Shown: positions 29,204-38,620, numbered from the stretch's first letter. The stretch: DNA of 64,000 bases from Staphylococcus sp. IVB6240 (GCF_025558425.1 NZ_CP094718.1:1860001-1924000), one strand, 5' to 3'. The notes: generated by a model not told the origin, from the letters alone. Translations and numbers: made by a program.

Positions 29204-30076
29204 ATGAAAATATTACAGTTGGAATACTTTATTGAAGTCGTCAACCGCAATAGTTTTACCAAAGCTGCACAAGCATTACACATCAGTCAGCCTTCACTCA
29301 CGACCACCATTAAAAAAATGGAACAAGATTTAGGTTATCAATTGTTAAAACGCAGTACGAAAGAAATTACAATTACTGAAAAGGGGATTCAGTTCTACAA
29401 TCATGCAGTGAATCTCGTACAACAATATCATCAAACGATGGAACGGATGTATGACTTAAAATTAAGCCAAACACCTAAGATTAAAATGTCTATTATTGAA
29501 TCGACTGCTTATTGGGTTTCCATGGTAGTCCAACGACATCATCAAAAGCATCCAGATCAACATTACCAAATCACTGAAATTCTGAATCCTGAAGTATTAG
29601 CACAGAAGTTAACTAATTTCGAATTACATCTCGGTATCTCGAATGATCAAATTCGCCATGAAGATGTCGTATCGATTCCATTGTATGAAGAAGATTATGT
29701 ATTATTGGCACCTAACGATCGATTCCCAGAAAAAAGTTCTATTTCTATCAAAAAACTTCCACTGATTTTGCCTAACAGACCTTATCAAGTACGCAAACAC
29801 ATTGATGATTACTTTACACATTTGGAAGAACGACCAAATATTGTAATGGAAGTGGAACGTTTTGAAGCGGCGACAAACTTCGTACATCAAGATATGGGAT
29901 ATGCCGTTATTCCAAGAGTTTACTATCAATCACACCGTACGCAACACTTGAGTGCTATCAAAATTCGCCCCACTATCAAACGTACGATCTATATTAACTA
30001 TGCACGTCATCGTCAATATAGTGCACATGTCAGGGACCTCGTCACAGCCTGCCAAAATTATTGGGGAAATTTATAA
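29204..30076 (+). CDS. LysR-family regulator, probable hut regulator
   Basis: A 290-residue protein starting at ATG 29204, 6 bases after AGGAGG. Residues 1-60 are the classic LysR winged HTH (LEYFIEVVNRNSFTKAAQALHISQPSLTTTIKKMEQDLG), and the rest a co-inducer-binding domain with ISNDQIRHEDVVSIPLYEEDYVLLAP. It is divergent from the yjiH-hutU-hutI operon and convergent with hutG, the arrangement in which this type of protein activates the hut genes in response to a histidine intermediate. Family is firm; the regulatory target is inferred from position. Confidence 0.85.
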   Translation: MKILQLEYFIEVVNRNSFTKAAQALHISQPSLTTTIKKMEQDLGYQLLKRSTKEITITEKGIQFYNHAVNLVQQYHQTMERMYDLKLSQTPKIKMSIIESTAYWVSMVVQRHHQKHPDQHYQITEILNPEVLAQKLTNFELHLGISNDQIRHEDVVSIPLYEEDYVLLAPNDRFPEKSSISIKKLPLILPNRPYQVRKHIDDYFTHLEERPNIVMEVERFEAATNFVHQDMGYAVIPRVYYQSHRTQHLSAIKIRPTIKRTIYINYARHRQYSAHVRDLVTACQNYWGNL

Positions 30077-30083
30077 TATAAAC

Positions 30084-30123
30084 AGAAACACAGATACCTT
30101 GGAAAGAGGCATCTGTGTTTCTT
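30084..30123. terminator. Bidirectional terminator between lysR and hutG
   Basis: GAAACACAGATACC pairs with GGCATCTGTGTTTC (one mismatch) around a 9-base loop. Confidence 0.9.
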
Positions 30124-30124
30124 G

Positions 30125-31054
30125 CTAGTCATGTATTAAATACGTCAACATATGTGCAATCAACTTAGCTGTTCGGTTATCAATATCATATGTTGGATTC
30201 ATCTCTGCAATACTTAATGATGTCACCTTATCTGATTGTAAAATACGTTTGGCTAATTCTAAGACAACACCTGGCATTAAACCTAAGACTGCCGGCGCAC
30301 TGACTCCAGGCGCGTAGGCACTATCAATCACATCCATACAAATTGTAAATAAAATCACATCATGTTCATGTATAAAGTTCTCAATTTTATTTCGTAAACG
30401 TGGATCAATACGTCCTTTTAGCTCATCAGCAAGTACATATTCTGTTTGACTTTCATCTGCATAATCAAACAAGCTTTGCGTGTTTCCCGCACGTTGAATA
30501 CCCAAGACAAAATAATCCAGTTGCTCATCTTGCTCTAACATCTGACGAAAACTTGTACCAGATGTCGAATATTCTGCTTCTCTATTATCAAAATGTGCAT
30601 CGATATTGATCACACCAATTGATTTTCCAGGATTCGCCGCACGTACTCCCAAATATTGGGCATATGCAATATCATGCCCACCCCCTAATAAAAAAGTACG
30701 CGAATGATGTTTTAATAGCTTTGAGACATACTCTCCAAATGCTTGTTGTGTTTCATACAAAGTCTCTGCTTCATGAGAGACGTTTCCATAATCTGTAATA
30801 GATATCTCTGACATGGTTGGTAATCCTGAAAATGAACGGCGAATGGCATCAGGACCCTCCTTTGCACCTGGTCGACCTTTGTTTAATTTAACCCCTTCAT
30901 CGATAGCATATCCAAGTAATGCTACCCCATTATTCGATTGAATATCTGATGACAAGTCACCAAATGTAACTGTTTGAAAATGGCGAAGCGCTGTGCGATC
31001 TATTTCGCTATCTAAACGACCTGTCCATATCGTTTGATCTGGTTGTTGATACAT
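30125..31054 (-). CDS. hutG: Formimidoylglutamase
   Basis: A 309-residue member of the arginase/ureohydrolase family. The two manganese-binding sites are complete: GGGHDIAYAQYLG (about 122-134), NIDAHFDNRE (about 148-157), CMDVIDSAYAPGVSAPA (about 238-254) and SIAEMNPTYDID (about 281-292). The enzyme hydrolyses N-formimino-L-glutamate to glutamate and formamide, the last step of this hut route. The start ATG at 31054 follows GAGGGGGGAT. It forms a separate transcript from hutUI, as in S. aureus. Confidence 0.95.
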   Translation of the reverse strand: MYQQPDQTIWTGRLDSEIDRTALRHFQTVTFGDLSSDIQSNNGVALLGYAIDEGVKLNKGRPGAKEGPDAIRRSFSGLPTMSEISITDYGNVSHEAETLYETQQAFGEYVSKLLKHHSRTFLLGGGHDIAYAQYLGVRAANPGKSIGVINIDAHFDNREAEYSTSGTSFRQMLEQDEQLDYFVLGIQRAGNTQSLFDYADESQTEYVLADELKGRIDPRLRNKIENFIHEHDVILFTICMDVIDSAYAPGVSAPAVLGLMPGVVLELAKRILQSDKVTSLSIAEMNPTYDIDNRTAKLIAHMLTYLIHD

Positions 31055-31447
31055 GTTTTATCCCCCCTCTTTTTTCTCACTTCTAGTATACGTGTCTTGA
31101 GGTACTCATTTCAATGTCATCATTTTTTAGTTTCTGTATTCTATCTATTCATTTTGTTAATAAATTGTATATCAACCTGACTACCATTTCATTACAATTA
31201 GATGATAAATATTATGAAACAATTTATTTATTGTTTCGTTATGGTTATAATGGTGCATAGATTATTATCGAGAAATGATTGGCTTTGTCGTATACTATTT
31301 ATAAAATTTGATGTTATTTTTGAAGGTGCGTACACCATTGTTCATACCTCACCATCGTAACGACAAAACTGTTTTAAAAATGCCTAATCTATGACATCAT
31401 GACTCGTTCTTATCAATATGAGTGAACCTTTAAACGGAGGATTAAAT
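31055..31447. other. 393-base promoter region without a gene
   Basis: Holds the promoter of hutG on the minus strand and a long leader for the CPBP gene on the plus strand. A perfect inverted repeat GAAACAAT-N6-ATTGTTTC lies at 31216-31237, followed by TATAAT at 31246-31251. A second possible promoter is TTGGCT (31279-31284), a 17-base spacer and TAAAAT (31302-31307). No coding frame with a ribosome-binding site was seen. Confidence 0.5.
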
Positions 31448-32368
31448 ATGAATCAATCGCGTATTTCAGGCTTCCAGTGGGCAATGTCTATTTTCCTATT
31501 TTTTGTATTAGCCTACGCAAGTCCACTGATTTTACAAGACTTCCAAAAAGCGTCCGGCTTTAAGCCATTCGTATTTGCGCTTAACAGCTTAGGTCCTTTT
31601 ATCGCAGCCATTGTCTGCCTACTTATTTTCAAACATAAACGCGAACAATTATTCGGGTTTAAAATAACAATTAATTTTAAAGTAATCGAACGACTATTGC
31701 TCGCTATTACGATTCCTTTAGTTATTTTTATTATCGGCATGTACGCATTCAATACCTATGCAGATAGTTTCATTCTCTTACAAGCCGAAGATTTATCAGA
31801 AACAATTTGGACAATTTTAATTGGTCATTTAGTAATGGCATTTTTTATTGAATTTGGATTCCGTATCTACTTATTTAACTTAGTGGAATCAAAAATGCCT
31901 CACTTCTTTGCTAATGTTTTTGTCAGTATTTTATATTTAATTTGGGAAGTGAATACTGCTTTTGGTATGCCTTACACCATGTATAGTGCCATTTATGTCT
32001 TCTCATTTTCAATGATTATTGGCGAATTGATCCGTGGTACAGGTGGGCGTGCGATTTATATCGTAACGATCTTCCATGCAGCAATGAGCTTTGCAAAAAT
32101 CTTCTTCTTCAGTGAAGAGCTCGGTGATGTATTCTCAATGAAAGTACTTGCCTATGCAACAGGTGGGATTGCTGTCGTTGTTGTGACACTTGGTGTATTA
32201 TTCAGTATCTTTAATTTCTTCCGCCGTCGACGTCAAGCAGCTAAAGCGGAAAAGACATCTGAGACACCCGTTACAACGAAAGAAGACGTTCAGACATCAA
32301 AACCTGAAACAACAGATGTTCAAGATATCGAAACAAATTCAAATGAAACAACAAACAAGACAACATAA
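31448..32368 (+). CDS. CPBP-like membrane protein with a long hydrophilic tail
   Basis: A 306-residue protein starting at ATG 31448 after CGGAGG. About eight membrane helices fill residues 8-260. The CPBP motif is altered: FFIEFGFRIYLFN has a single Glu before the Arg instead of the usual Glu-Glu, and a later IFHAAMSFAK supplies the His. The last about 45 residues are a charged Thr/Glu/Lys-rich tail. Non-canonical CPBP (Spd-type) proteins in staphylococci influence surface-protein display and cell division rather than acting as clear proteases. The specific paralogue is not identified. Confidence 0.75.
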   Translation: MNQSRISGFQWAMSIFLFFVLAYASPLILQDFQKASGFKPFVFALNSLGPFIAAIVCLLIFKHKREQLFGFKITINFKVIERLLLAITIPLVIFIIGMYAFNTYADSFILLQAEDLSETIWTILIGHLVMAFFIEFGFRIYLFNLVESKMPHFFANVFVSILYLIWEVNTAFGMPYTMYSAIYVFSFSMIIGELIRGTGGRAIYIVTIFHAAMSFAKIFFFSEELGDVFSMKVLAYATGGIAVVVVTLGVLFSIFNFFRRRRQAAKAEKTSETPVTTKEDVQTSKPETTDVQDIETNSNETTNKTT

Positions 32369-32379
32369 TATGTAAAAAT

Positions 32380-32424
32380 GAAAAAGAAGGAACTGAGCAC
32401 TATGTCTCAATTCCTTCTTTCTCA
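32380..32424. terminator. Bidirectional terminator
   Basis: The stem AAAGAAGGAA-C-TGAG with TCTCA-ATTCCTTCTTT encloses a short loop; T runs follow on both strands. The loop CACTATG also occurs in the hairpin near 42350. Confidence 0.85.
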
Positions 32425-32425
32425 T

Positions 32426-33109
32426 TTATCGTTGTAATATTTTTACACCGAGTTGCGTTCCAACAATCGCTTCAGTTGCTAAATCTAAGAAATAGCCCGT
32501 TTCTAAAACACCTGTTAAGTGGATCAAGAATTCATGAAATTCATATGGATCTACTTTTTCTGTTAAATGAACATCTAATATATAATTGCCATTATCCGTA
32601 ATGAGCGGTTGTTCATCTGCCATACGTAGAGAGACTTCTCCTTTGATGTAACCTTCAATGTGACGCATGACGAGACGCCAATTAAAACAATCAACTTCAA
32701 CAGGTAATTTGAACGTTTGGCCAAGATAATCTACAATTTTTGTTTCATCTGCAAGCACAACAAACTGCTCAGCCATTTCATCAATGACTTTTTCACGGAA
32801 CAGTGCTGCGCCGCCACCTTTGATTAAGTTTAATTGCGGATCAATCTCATCCGCCCCATCAATAGCGAGGTCAATATGTGTCGCATCATTCACATGTATC
32901 ACAGGGATATTTAAAGCTGTCGCCTGTGATTCTGTTCTTTTAGATGTACAAACACCCGTCAACTTGTAACCTTTGTCATTAACAAGTTTTCCAATTCCCG
33001 GTACAAGTAGCTCAATTGTACTACCCGTACCAATCCCAAGTACCATACCATCTTCAATACGCGAAACTGCTTCTTCCAATGTCATTAACTTTAATTGTTT
33101 TGTATCCAT
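32426..33109 (-). CDS. rpiA: Ribose-5-phosphate isomerase A
   Basis: A 227-residue enzyme of the non-oxidative pentose phosphate pathway. The conserved blocks are present in order: VLGIGTGSTIELL (phosphate loop, about 24-36), IDGADEIDPQLNLIKGGGAALFREK (catalytic Asp/Glu/Lys region, about 85-109), LPVEV and a C-terminal VGTQLGVKIL. The start ATG at 33109 follows AGGAGGGTG. A single gene. Confidence 0.95.
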   Translation of the reverse strand: MDTKQLKLMTLEEAVSRIEDGMVLGIGTGSTIELLVPGIGKLVNDKGYKLTGVCTSKRTESQATALNIPVIHVNDATHIDLAIDGADEIDPQLNLIKGGGAALFREKVIDEMAEQFVVLADETKIVDYLGQTFKLPVEVDCFNWRLVMRHIEGYIKGEVSLRMADEQPLITDNGNYILDVHLTEKVDPYEFHEFLIHLTGVLETGYFLDLATEAIVGTQLGVKILQR

Positions 33110-33287
33110 GACACCCTCCTGTTTATTTGAATAAAAGGCGTGGCATAGTAACGAATGAACCGAATATGGCTACCCATTCAACTACCACTTTCTTCAATCA
33201 TATTAATAGATTTAGACTATCGTAAAGTCCAACGCAAATGAACAATCACTGACCTTCACGCTTCATATCACCGACACACGTTTATTT

Positions 33288-33494
33288 CTATGACGATGAT
33301 TCTTCTTCATATATAAATACGCTTTCTACAGGTTCTTTAAAAGTTCGTGCAATTTTTATCGCTGTCACAATAGATGGCTCAAAGACATTGCGTTCTATTA
33401 ATGAGATCGTTTGACGAGAAACGCCTACTTTTTGCGCAAGTTGTGTCTGATTATAGCCATCCCTCGCTCGCAATTCTTTAAGTCTGTTACGCAT
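33288..33494 (-). CDS. XRE-family small DNA-binding protein
   Basis: A 68-residue protein that is almost entirely a Cro/C1-type HTH (LKELRARDGYNQTQLAQKVGVSRQTISLIERNVFEPS) with a short acidic tail. The start ATG at 33494 follows AAAGAGGTGAC. Proteins of this size normally regulate an adjacent membrane-protein gene, but the 180 bases downstream before rpiA hold no gene, so the partner seems to be lost or elsewhere. Compare the second XRE gene at 38372, which does keep its partners. Confidence 0.8.
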   Translation of the reverse strand: MRNRLKELRARDGYNQTQLAQKVGVSRQTISLIERNVFEPSIVTAIKIARTFKEPVESVFIYEEESSS

Positions 33495-33544
33495 CTATGT
33501 CACCTCTTTCTAGGTAAATCCTATTCCCTTTTCTAAATTAACTA

Positions 33545-34555
33545 CTATGACTTCGCTACAAGCTGATAAGATGTTTTTGAATAAAAAGGCGTATGTGCAC
33601 GTAAAAGTGAAACAGCTTCCTCTCCAAATATATTGATATCATTCGGTAAGCTTTGTGTTTCAATCGTAATACCGGAATGCGATTTATATATATTCATTGA
33701 GCTGTCCCAAGTAGTCGGATCATTGAACGTGTATAGTACCATTTGTGGCATATCTGTTTTCACATGTAATTCACAATCTTGATTAGCTACAACCAGTTCA
33801 CCTTGATGTACCTCAAACGGATGGTCCAAACCGCCTACCTTCGCAACTTGTTCAGCAAGTAAGGCGTCTTCCGCACTAAATATTGAATCCAGTGAAATAG
33901 GTTCTGCACCAAACTGTTGTTTCAGGTCAATGACCTCTCGATTTGGCATACCGACTTCATCTAATGGAAACATCTGCAACTTTTCACTCATTAACGTATG
34001 ATTGTCCACCACATTATTATCTCTATTCAAGTTGAAATAGACATGATTTGTTGGATTAAACAACGTATCTTCCGTTGATTCTGCAAAATATTCAATCGTC
34101 CATGTATCCGTTGTGTCATATGTATACACAATTTTCACATCAATATCACCCGGGAAATGATCTCTCATACTTTGTAATTTTGCAGTAAAAATCACTTGTA
34201 CTTGATCATCATCTTCATGAACGTCATATTCAAAAAGATGTTGCCAAAGCCCTTCACTGCCTCCATGCAGATGATGCGGTGTATCATTTTGTTCCACACA
34301 ATATTGTGTATCATTCAACGTAAATTGCCCATTTTCAATACGTCCTGCATATCGGCCAACTGTTGCACCAAAAAAGAAAGGATGACTTGGATAAAACTGA
34401 TCCGCTTCAACAGCATTGCCTAATACAATATTATTATCGTCTACCTTCCAACTTACAATACTCGCACCATAGTTAGAAAAGGTCACTTTTGTTCTTTGTG
34501 TACTAATTTTAATTAATTCTATTCCGTTCGTTTGTTGTTCAATAATTACATGCAT
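33545..34555 (-). CDS. galM: Aldose 1-epimerase (galactose mutarotase)
   Basis: A 336-residue beta-sandwich protein. Catalytic residues appear in PHHLHGGSEG (His, about 92-101) and TNHVYFNLNRD (His, about 168-178), with a late Glu in SHSGITIETQSLPND (about 300-314). The enzyme interconverts alpha and beta anomers of hexoses in the cytosol. The start ATG at 34555 is preceded by AAAGGAGCACGAGG. It may share a transcript with the YnfA-like gene just upstream (25 bases apart). Confidence 0.87.
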   Translation of the reverse strand: MHVIIEQQTNGIELIKISTQRTKVTFSNYGASIVSWKVDDNNIVLGNAVEADQFYPSHPFFFGATVGRYAGRIENGQFTLNDTQYCVEQNDTPHHLHGGSEGLWQHLFEYDVHEDDDQVQVIFTAKLQSMRDHFPGDIDVKIVYTYDTTDTWTIEYFAESTEDTLFNPTNHVYFNLNRDNNVVDNHTLMSEKLQMFPLDEVGMPNREVIDLKQQFGAEPISLDSIFSAEDALLAEQVAKVGGLDHPFEVHQGELVVANQDCELHVKTDMPQMVLYTFNDPTTWDSSMNIYKSHSGITIETQSLPNDINIFGEEAVSLLRAHTPFYSKTSYQLVAKS

Positions 34556-34580
34556 TCTGCCTCGTGCTCCTTTTTGCTCC

Positions 34581-34913
34581 TCAGCCCCTCGATGGCAAAA
34601 CCATCACTAGTACACCAATGACACAGATGATGCCACCAATGATGTCAAACTTATCAGGTGGTTCTTTGTCAATCCAATACGCCCACATCAGGCTTAATAC
34701 GATAAACACACCACCATATGCTGCATAAACACGACCGAATGTTGGAAAAGTTTGCAGTGTTGCAACAATGCCATATAGGATTAATGCAACGCCCCCCAAG
34801 AAACCTAACCACATCGGTTTATCCGCACGCAGCCATAACCATATGAGATAACCACCACCAATTTCGCATAAGCCCGCTAAAATAAATATCGCTGTTGCAT
34901 ATACAAAATTCAT
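34581..34913 (-). CDS. YnfA-family (UPF0060) small membrane protein
   Basis: A 110-residue protein with four hydrophobic helices. The family block [18 protein letters not shown] (about 13-30), [23 protein letters not shown] (about 61-83) and [16 protein letters not shown] near the C-terminus match YnfA, a relative of small multidrug-resistance proteins. Export activity is suggested for the family but the substrate is unknown. The start ATG at 34913 follows GAGGTGATGAG. Confidence 0.87.
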   Translation of the reverse strand: MNFVYATAIFILAGLCEIGGGYLIWLWLRADKPMWLGFLGGVALILYGIVATLQTFPTFGRVYAAYGGVFIVLSLMWAYWIDKEPPDKFDIIGGIICVIGVLVMVLPSRG

Positions 34914-35025
34914 CTCATCACCTCATATTCTTTATCCCTATTATATCAGCTTCTATAGATTTGTAATATCCTGAAATAACTCAAAGTCGATGATAAAGTA
35001 TGATTAATATGAGACCGTCTTAAGA

Positions 35026-35070
35026 AGTCCCTATAATGAACAATCAATTTTGTCACATCATAGGGACCTT
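35026..35070. repeat. Intergenic hairpin downstream of the ABC operon
   Basis: AAGTCCCTAT and ATAGGGACCTT pair around a long AT-rich loop. No T run follows on the operon strand, so I class it as a hairpin repeat rather than a certain terminator. It lies 50 bases after the permease stop. Confidence 0.45.
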
Positions 35071-35120
35071 GGATTTTGAAACATGATTCATCTCTTTATC
35101 CGATATCGACTTCTGCTGTT

Positions 35121-36383
35121 TTATGATTTAGACGTTTCTTTTTGGAAGACACGTTTGAATGAGGCAACGATACCTTTTTCAAATGTTAATACCGCATTTT
35201 TATATGTTTTCGCAGCAAGCCATGCAAGAACAACAATTAATACGATATGAATCACAATTGCAATGATGCCTTCCATCGTTGGTGTGCCTGGTAGTGATAA
35301 CCTCGTTAACGTCACAAATGGCGAGAAGAATGGTACATAGCTTAATATGCGTACAATGATATGTTCTGGATTCATTGCACCGAAAGTCCCCGCATAAAAT
35401 GCACCAATCATTAAGAGTGTTACCGGCATTAATGATTGCGAAATATCTTCAATACGTGCTGTCATATTACCCAGTATCGCAGCCAATATGATGAATGAGA
35501 TGATACTGATGATAAAGAAGGCAATACCAAATGTTAACAAGCGTTTTAAATGGGCTGTCCATTCAAAATCAATTTTACCCAGTTTTTCACTTAAGTTAAA
35601 TGCATAATAGCTCACAATCCCTGTTACGATGATAACAAGCAATTGCGTTAAAGAAACTGCAATCACACTTAACACTTTTGCAGCAATATGGACCACTGGT
35701 TTCACACTTGTAATAATCATTTCAGATACACGCGATGTCTTCTCAGTTGCTACTTCCATTGCCACTTGGTTCGCGTAGTTTACGACAATAAAGAACATTA
35801 ATACATTCAAGATACTTACCATCACACTAGATATAACTTCTTCCATTTCTGATACGTCTTGATCCCCATCTTTTCCACTTTCACCTATCATCTTATCGGT
35901 CACTTGAGTTTCAGCTTGTAACTGTTGTAACTCTGTTGGTGATAAATCTAATCCTTGTGCCACCATACTTTTTTGAATTTGAGAGAGCGTCGCTTGCCAT
36001 GTCGCTTTATATTTATCAGAGACATGTTCCGTATCAATAATTGTTCCTTTTAACTGCTTTTGCTCAGTTTGTGTCACTTCCACAACATAGTCCACTTTAT
36101 CTTTTTTCAATGCCTTCGTTGCTTGTTCTTTAGACAAATGTTGATATTCTATATTTTTATCGATGAGCTTTCCTTGTGCACGAATCGCGTCATACACACT
36201 ATCATTTTGTGTCACAATCGCCACTTGTTCTCCATGATCATCGCCATTAAACAAGCCCATAATCTTATCAATATTCGCACCACCGACAATCAATAACATC
36301 ATCAGAAGTGTCGTTATAATGAAAGACTTTGCTTTGATTTTATTTGCATATGTGAGTCGGAAAGTTGCCAAAAATTTAGACAT
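35121..36383 (-). CDS. ABC-2 type transporter permease (NatB/YhaP-like)
   Basis: A 420-residue permease: one N-terminal helix (about 18-40), a large extracellular domain of about 140 residues, then five to six helices. The start is ATG 36383, inside the last codons of the ATPase gene (8-base overlap) and preceded by AGGTGAGC. The architecture matches the sodium/drug exporter half NatB or YhaP. It pairs with the ATPase directly upstream. The substrate is unknown; YhaQP-type exporters are linked to toxic compounds and cell-envelope stress. Confidence 0.85.
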   Translation of the reverse strand: MSKFLATFRLTYANKIKAKSFIITTLLMMLLIVGGANIDKIMGLFNGDDHGEQVAIVTQNDSVYDAIRAQGKLIDKNIEYQHLSKEQATKALKKDKVDYVVEVTQTEQKQLKGTIIDTEHVSDKYKATWQATLSQIQKSMVAQGLDLSPTELQQLQAETQVTDKMIGESGKDGDQDVSEMEEVISSVMVSILNVLMFFIVVNYANQVAMEVATEKTSRVSEMIITSVKPVVHIAAKVLSVIAVSLTQLLVIIVTGIVSYYAFNLSEKLGKIDFEWTAHLKRLLTFGIAFFIISIISFIILAAILGNMTARIEDISQSLMPVTLLMIGAFYAGTFGAMNPEHIIVRILSYVPFFSPFVTLTRLSLPGTPTMEGIIAIVIHIVLIVVLAWLAAKTYKNAVLTFEKGIVASFKRVFQKETSKS

Positions 36384-37275
36384 GTTGCTCACCTACCTTT
36401 TGAATAAATATTTCATTGATTGTTGGCTCTAATACTTGGAAGCGACGAACAAATCCATGCTGTTGCACATATGTAAACAAGGATTCTGCTACAGCGACAT
36501 CATCAATCGTTAAATGGATTGTTTCGCCCAGTTGTTCATACTTCACAACACCAGGCCATGTCGCTAGCTCCGTTAAATCATAATCCGCTTCAATCGCGAC
36601 ACGTTTATAACCAAATGCTTCTTTCACTTCATGTATCGGTCCTTGAACGACCATTTTACCAGCGTTCATAATGCAGATATCATCACATAGTTCTTCTACA
36701 TGTTCCATACGGTGTGAACTGAAAATAATCGTTGAACCATTCGCATTCAACTCTTTTACCGCCCCTTTTAGTAGCTCTACATTAACCGGGTCCAAACCAC
36801 TAAAAGGTTCATCTAAAATAAGTAATTCTGGTTCATGTAAAATACTCGCTAATAACTGTACCTTTTGCTGATTCCCCTTTGATAAAGCTTCAATTTTCTT
36901 ATTCTTATTTTCTGTAATTTCAAAGCGTGTCAGCCAAGCATCAATCGCTTTTTTAATTTCATTCGGTTTCATTCCTTTTAATGTAGCCAAATAAGTGAGT
37001 TCTTCATTCACCGTTAATTTCGGATGTAAGCCACGCTCTTCTGGTAAATACCCAATCACATCATACATATCTGACGTAATCGGTTTGCCATTATATGTAA
37101 CTTCTCCTTCTGTTGGCTCCATTAACCCTAAAATCATTCGGAAGCTTGTAGTCTTACCTGCACCATTACGTCCAAGAAAACCTAACATCTTCCCTTTTTC
37201 TAATGTCAAATTGATATCATCAACAGCTGTAAAATCCCGAAACTTCTTTGATACATGTGAAATATTTAAAGACAT
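36376..37275 (-). CDS. ABC transporter ATP-binding protein (NatA/YhaQ-like)
   Basis: A 299-residue ATPase. Walker A GRNGAGKTTS (about 36-45), signature LSKGNQQKVQLLA (about 130-142), Walker B LLILDEPFSGLDP (about 150-162) and the switch His in IIFSSHRMEHVEEL are intact. The signature SKGNQQ is typical of ATPases paired with ABC-2 permeases. The C-terminal 85 residues form a substrate- or permease-linked extension common in this group. The start is ATG 37275 after GGGAGGGG; the longer open frame has no site. Confidence 0.88.
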   Translation of the reverse strand: MSLNISHVSKKFRDFTAVDDINLTLEKGKMLGFLGRNGAGKTTSFRMILGLMEPTEGEVTYNGKPITSDMYDVIGYLPEERGLHPKLTVNEELTYLATLKGMKPNEIKKAIDAWLTRFEITENKNKKIEALSKGNQQKVQLLASILHEPELLILDEPFSGLDPVNVELLKGAVKELNANGSTIIFSSHRMEHVEELCDDICIMNAGKMVVQGPIHEVKEAFGYKRVAIEADYDLTELATWPGVVKYEQLGETIHLTIDDVAVAESLFTYVQQHGFVRRFQVLEPTINEIFIQKVGEQHV

Positions 37276-37358
37276 TGTTACCCCTCCCTGTATATGATTA
37301 ATTTTATTGTACATTAAAATCGTCCTTTTGACAAATTCATTTGTCGAAAGGACAGTTT

Positions 37359-37874
37359 TTACTTATCTTTATACGTACGATCAATTTTCTTTTTCCCAAG
37401 AATATAGATAGCAACACCACTCAATACAGCGCAAATGACCCATACTGAAAAGATAAAAATAATACGCCCCATTGATGGTGGTTCTGCTTCTAGCGCAAAA
37501 CGAAGCGCTACATTCACTACAATAGATGTTGCAAACATGGCCGCTCCAAACAATACAGCACTACGACGTAACTGACTGATCATTTGTTCATAACTTTGTG
37601 CATCATCCACTTCTGTTCGATTTGCACGATATTTTTTCAAATTGAGCTCTATCCATAATGACAATCCAATAAATAACAACAATCCCAATACTTCTATCAC
37701 AAATACTTGTTGCAAGAAAATCTTTATCCAAATAGAGATGTTAAGAAGAATAATGAGTCCCCAGAAAAACCAGACAAAGTTTCCTGCTTGCACATGTCGA
37801 GAATGTTGGATTTCATACTCATCTTTAACTTGTTCACCATTAAATGTATTTAACAATTCTTGTTTAAACCTCAT
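37359..37874 (-). CDS. Membrane protein of the XRE-linked operon (second partner)
   Basis: A 171-residue protein with four hydrophobic segments arranged as two pairs (about 32-72 and 107-163) and a charged N-terminus (MRFKQELLNTFNGEQVKDEYE). The start is ATG 37874, 9 bases after GAGAGAGG; it overlaps the preceding gene by 11 bases. No firm family; the layout resembles DUF3278/DUF3169-like partners of small XRE regulators. It is third in the operon starting at 38572. Confidence 0.7.
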   Translation of the reverse strand: MRFKQELLNTFNGEQVKDEYEIQHSRHVQAGNFVWFFWGLIILLNISIWIKIFLQQVFVIEVLGLLLFIGLSLWIELNLKKYRANRTEVDDAQSYEQMISQLRRSAVLFGAAMFATSIVVNVALRFALEAEPPSMGRIIFIFSVWVICAVLSGVAIYILGKKKIDRTYKDK

Positions 37875-38370
37875 CGTCCTCATCCTCTCTCACTTGAACT
37901 CGATTTTTTATTGAAGAAGCCAATATAATATTGGGGACAATCAATAAAAGTACGTAAATTGATTCAGTGCTGTGCCAATATGGCAATTGTCCCGTTAATA
38001 TAGGTGCTATTACATTCAGAGAAATAATTAAATACAGCAATAATAAAATCATATAAATAAAGTATTTTCGCTTCAAATGACGTTTCAATCGTTGTGCCTC
38101 TTCCTCTGTATCAACATAGTATTTATGATCTGTATAGTCTTTCAACAATGTCAGACTACGCATCCCAATAACTATCAATAATATAGGGCCTCCAATTGTG
38201 AAAGCGGAAATTTGATTTGTCTCCATATCAATCGTAAATGAAAGTAGGGTTAACAGTCCTAAGCCAACCATTCCGATAATATTAGCCAATGCGAGTGTTT
38301 CATCAATTTTACTTTTTTGATATTCATCTGGTTCTGATGTCAAACCTGCAAATTTTTTATACATACCCAT
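37864..38370 (-). CDS. Membrane protein of the XRE-linked operon (first partner)
   Basis: A 168-residue protein starting at ATG 38370, one base after the XRE stop. The N-terminus KKFAGLTSEPDEYQKSKIDE followed by paired helices (about 28-70 and 103-155) resembles the DUF3278 family of membrane proteins that sit behind XRE regulators in staphylococci and streptococci. Function unknown. Overlap with the next gene shows tight co-translation. Confidence 0.7.
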   Translation of the reverse strand: MGMYKKFAGLTSEPDEYQKSKIDETLALANIIGMVGLGLLTLLSFTIDMETNQISAFTIGGPILLIVIGMRSLTLLKDYTDHKYYVDTEEEAQRLKRHLKRKYFIYMILLLLYLIISLNVIAPILTGQLPYWHSTESIYVLLLIVPNIILASSIKNRVQVREDEDDEV

Positions 38371-38371
38371 A

Positions 38372-38572
38372 TTATCTCTCCTCCCAGAATAAGTCGTTTA
38401 ACGTCACATCTAATGTTTCCGCAATTCGAATACATAAGTTCAAGGTTGGATTATATTTATCGTTCTCAATCATATTAATCGTTTGTCGCGATACACCTAC
38501 ACGCCGTGCGAGTTCCAACTGAGATACGCCCTTTGCCACACGATATGCTTTTACTCTATTCACTTGTGTCAT
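38372..38572 (-). CDS. XRE-family regulator, autoregulatory
   Basis: A 66-residue Cro/C1-type HTH protein (VSQLELARRVGVSRQTINMIENDKYNPTLNLCIRIAETLDV). It starts at ATG 38572 after GGGAGGTCATC and is followed at one-base distance by two membrane-protein genes. A duplicated operator overlaps its promoter (38621-38667), so it very likely represses its own operon. The inducing signal is unknown. Confidence 0.88.
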   Translation of the reverse strand: MTQVNRVKAYRVAKGVSQLELARRVGVSRQTINMIENDKYNPTLNLCIRIAETLDVTLNDLFWEER

Positions 38573-38620
38573 GATGACCTCCCAATTCTGTTATAAACAA
38601 TGAGTAAAATACTTCCCTTG

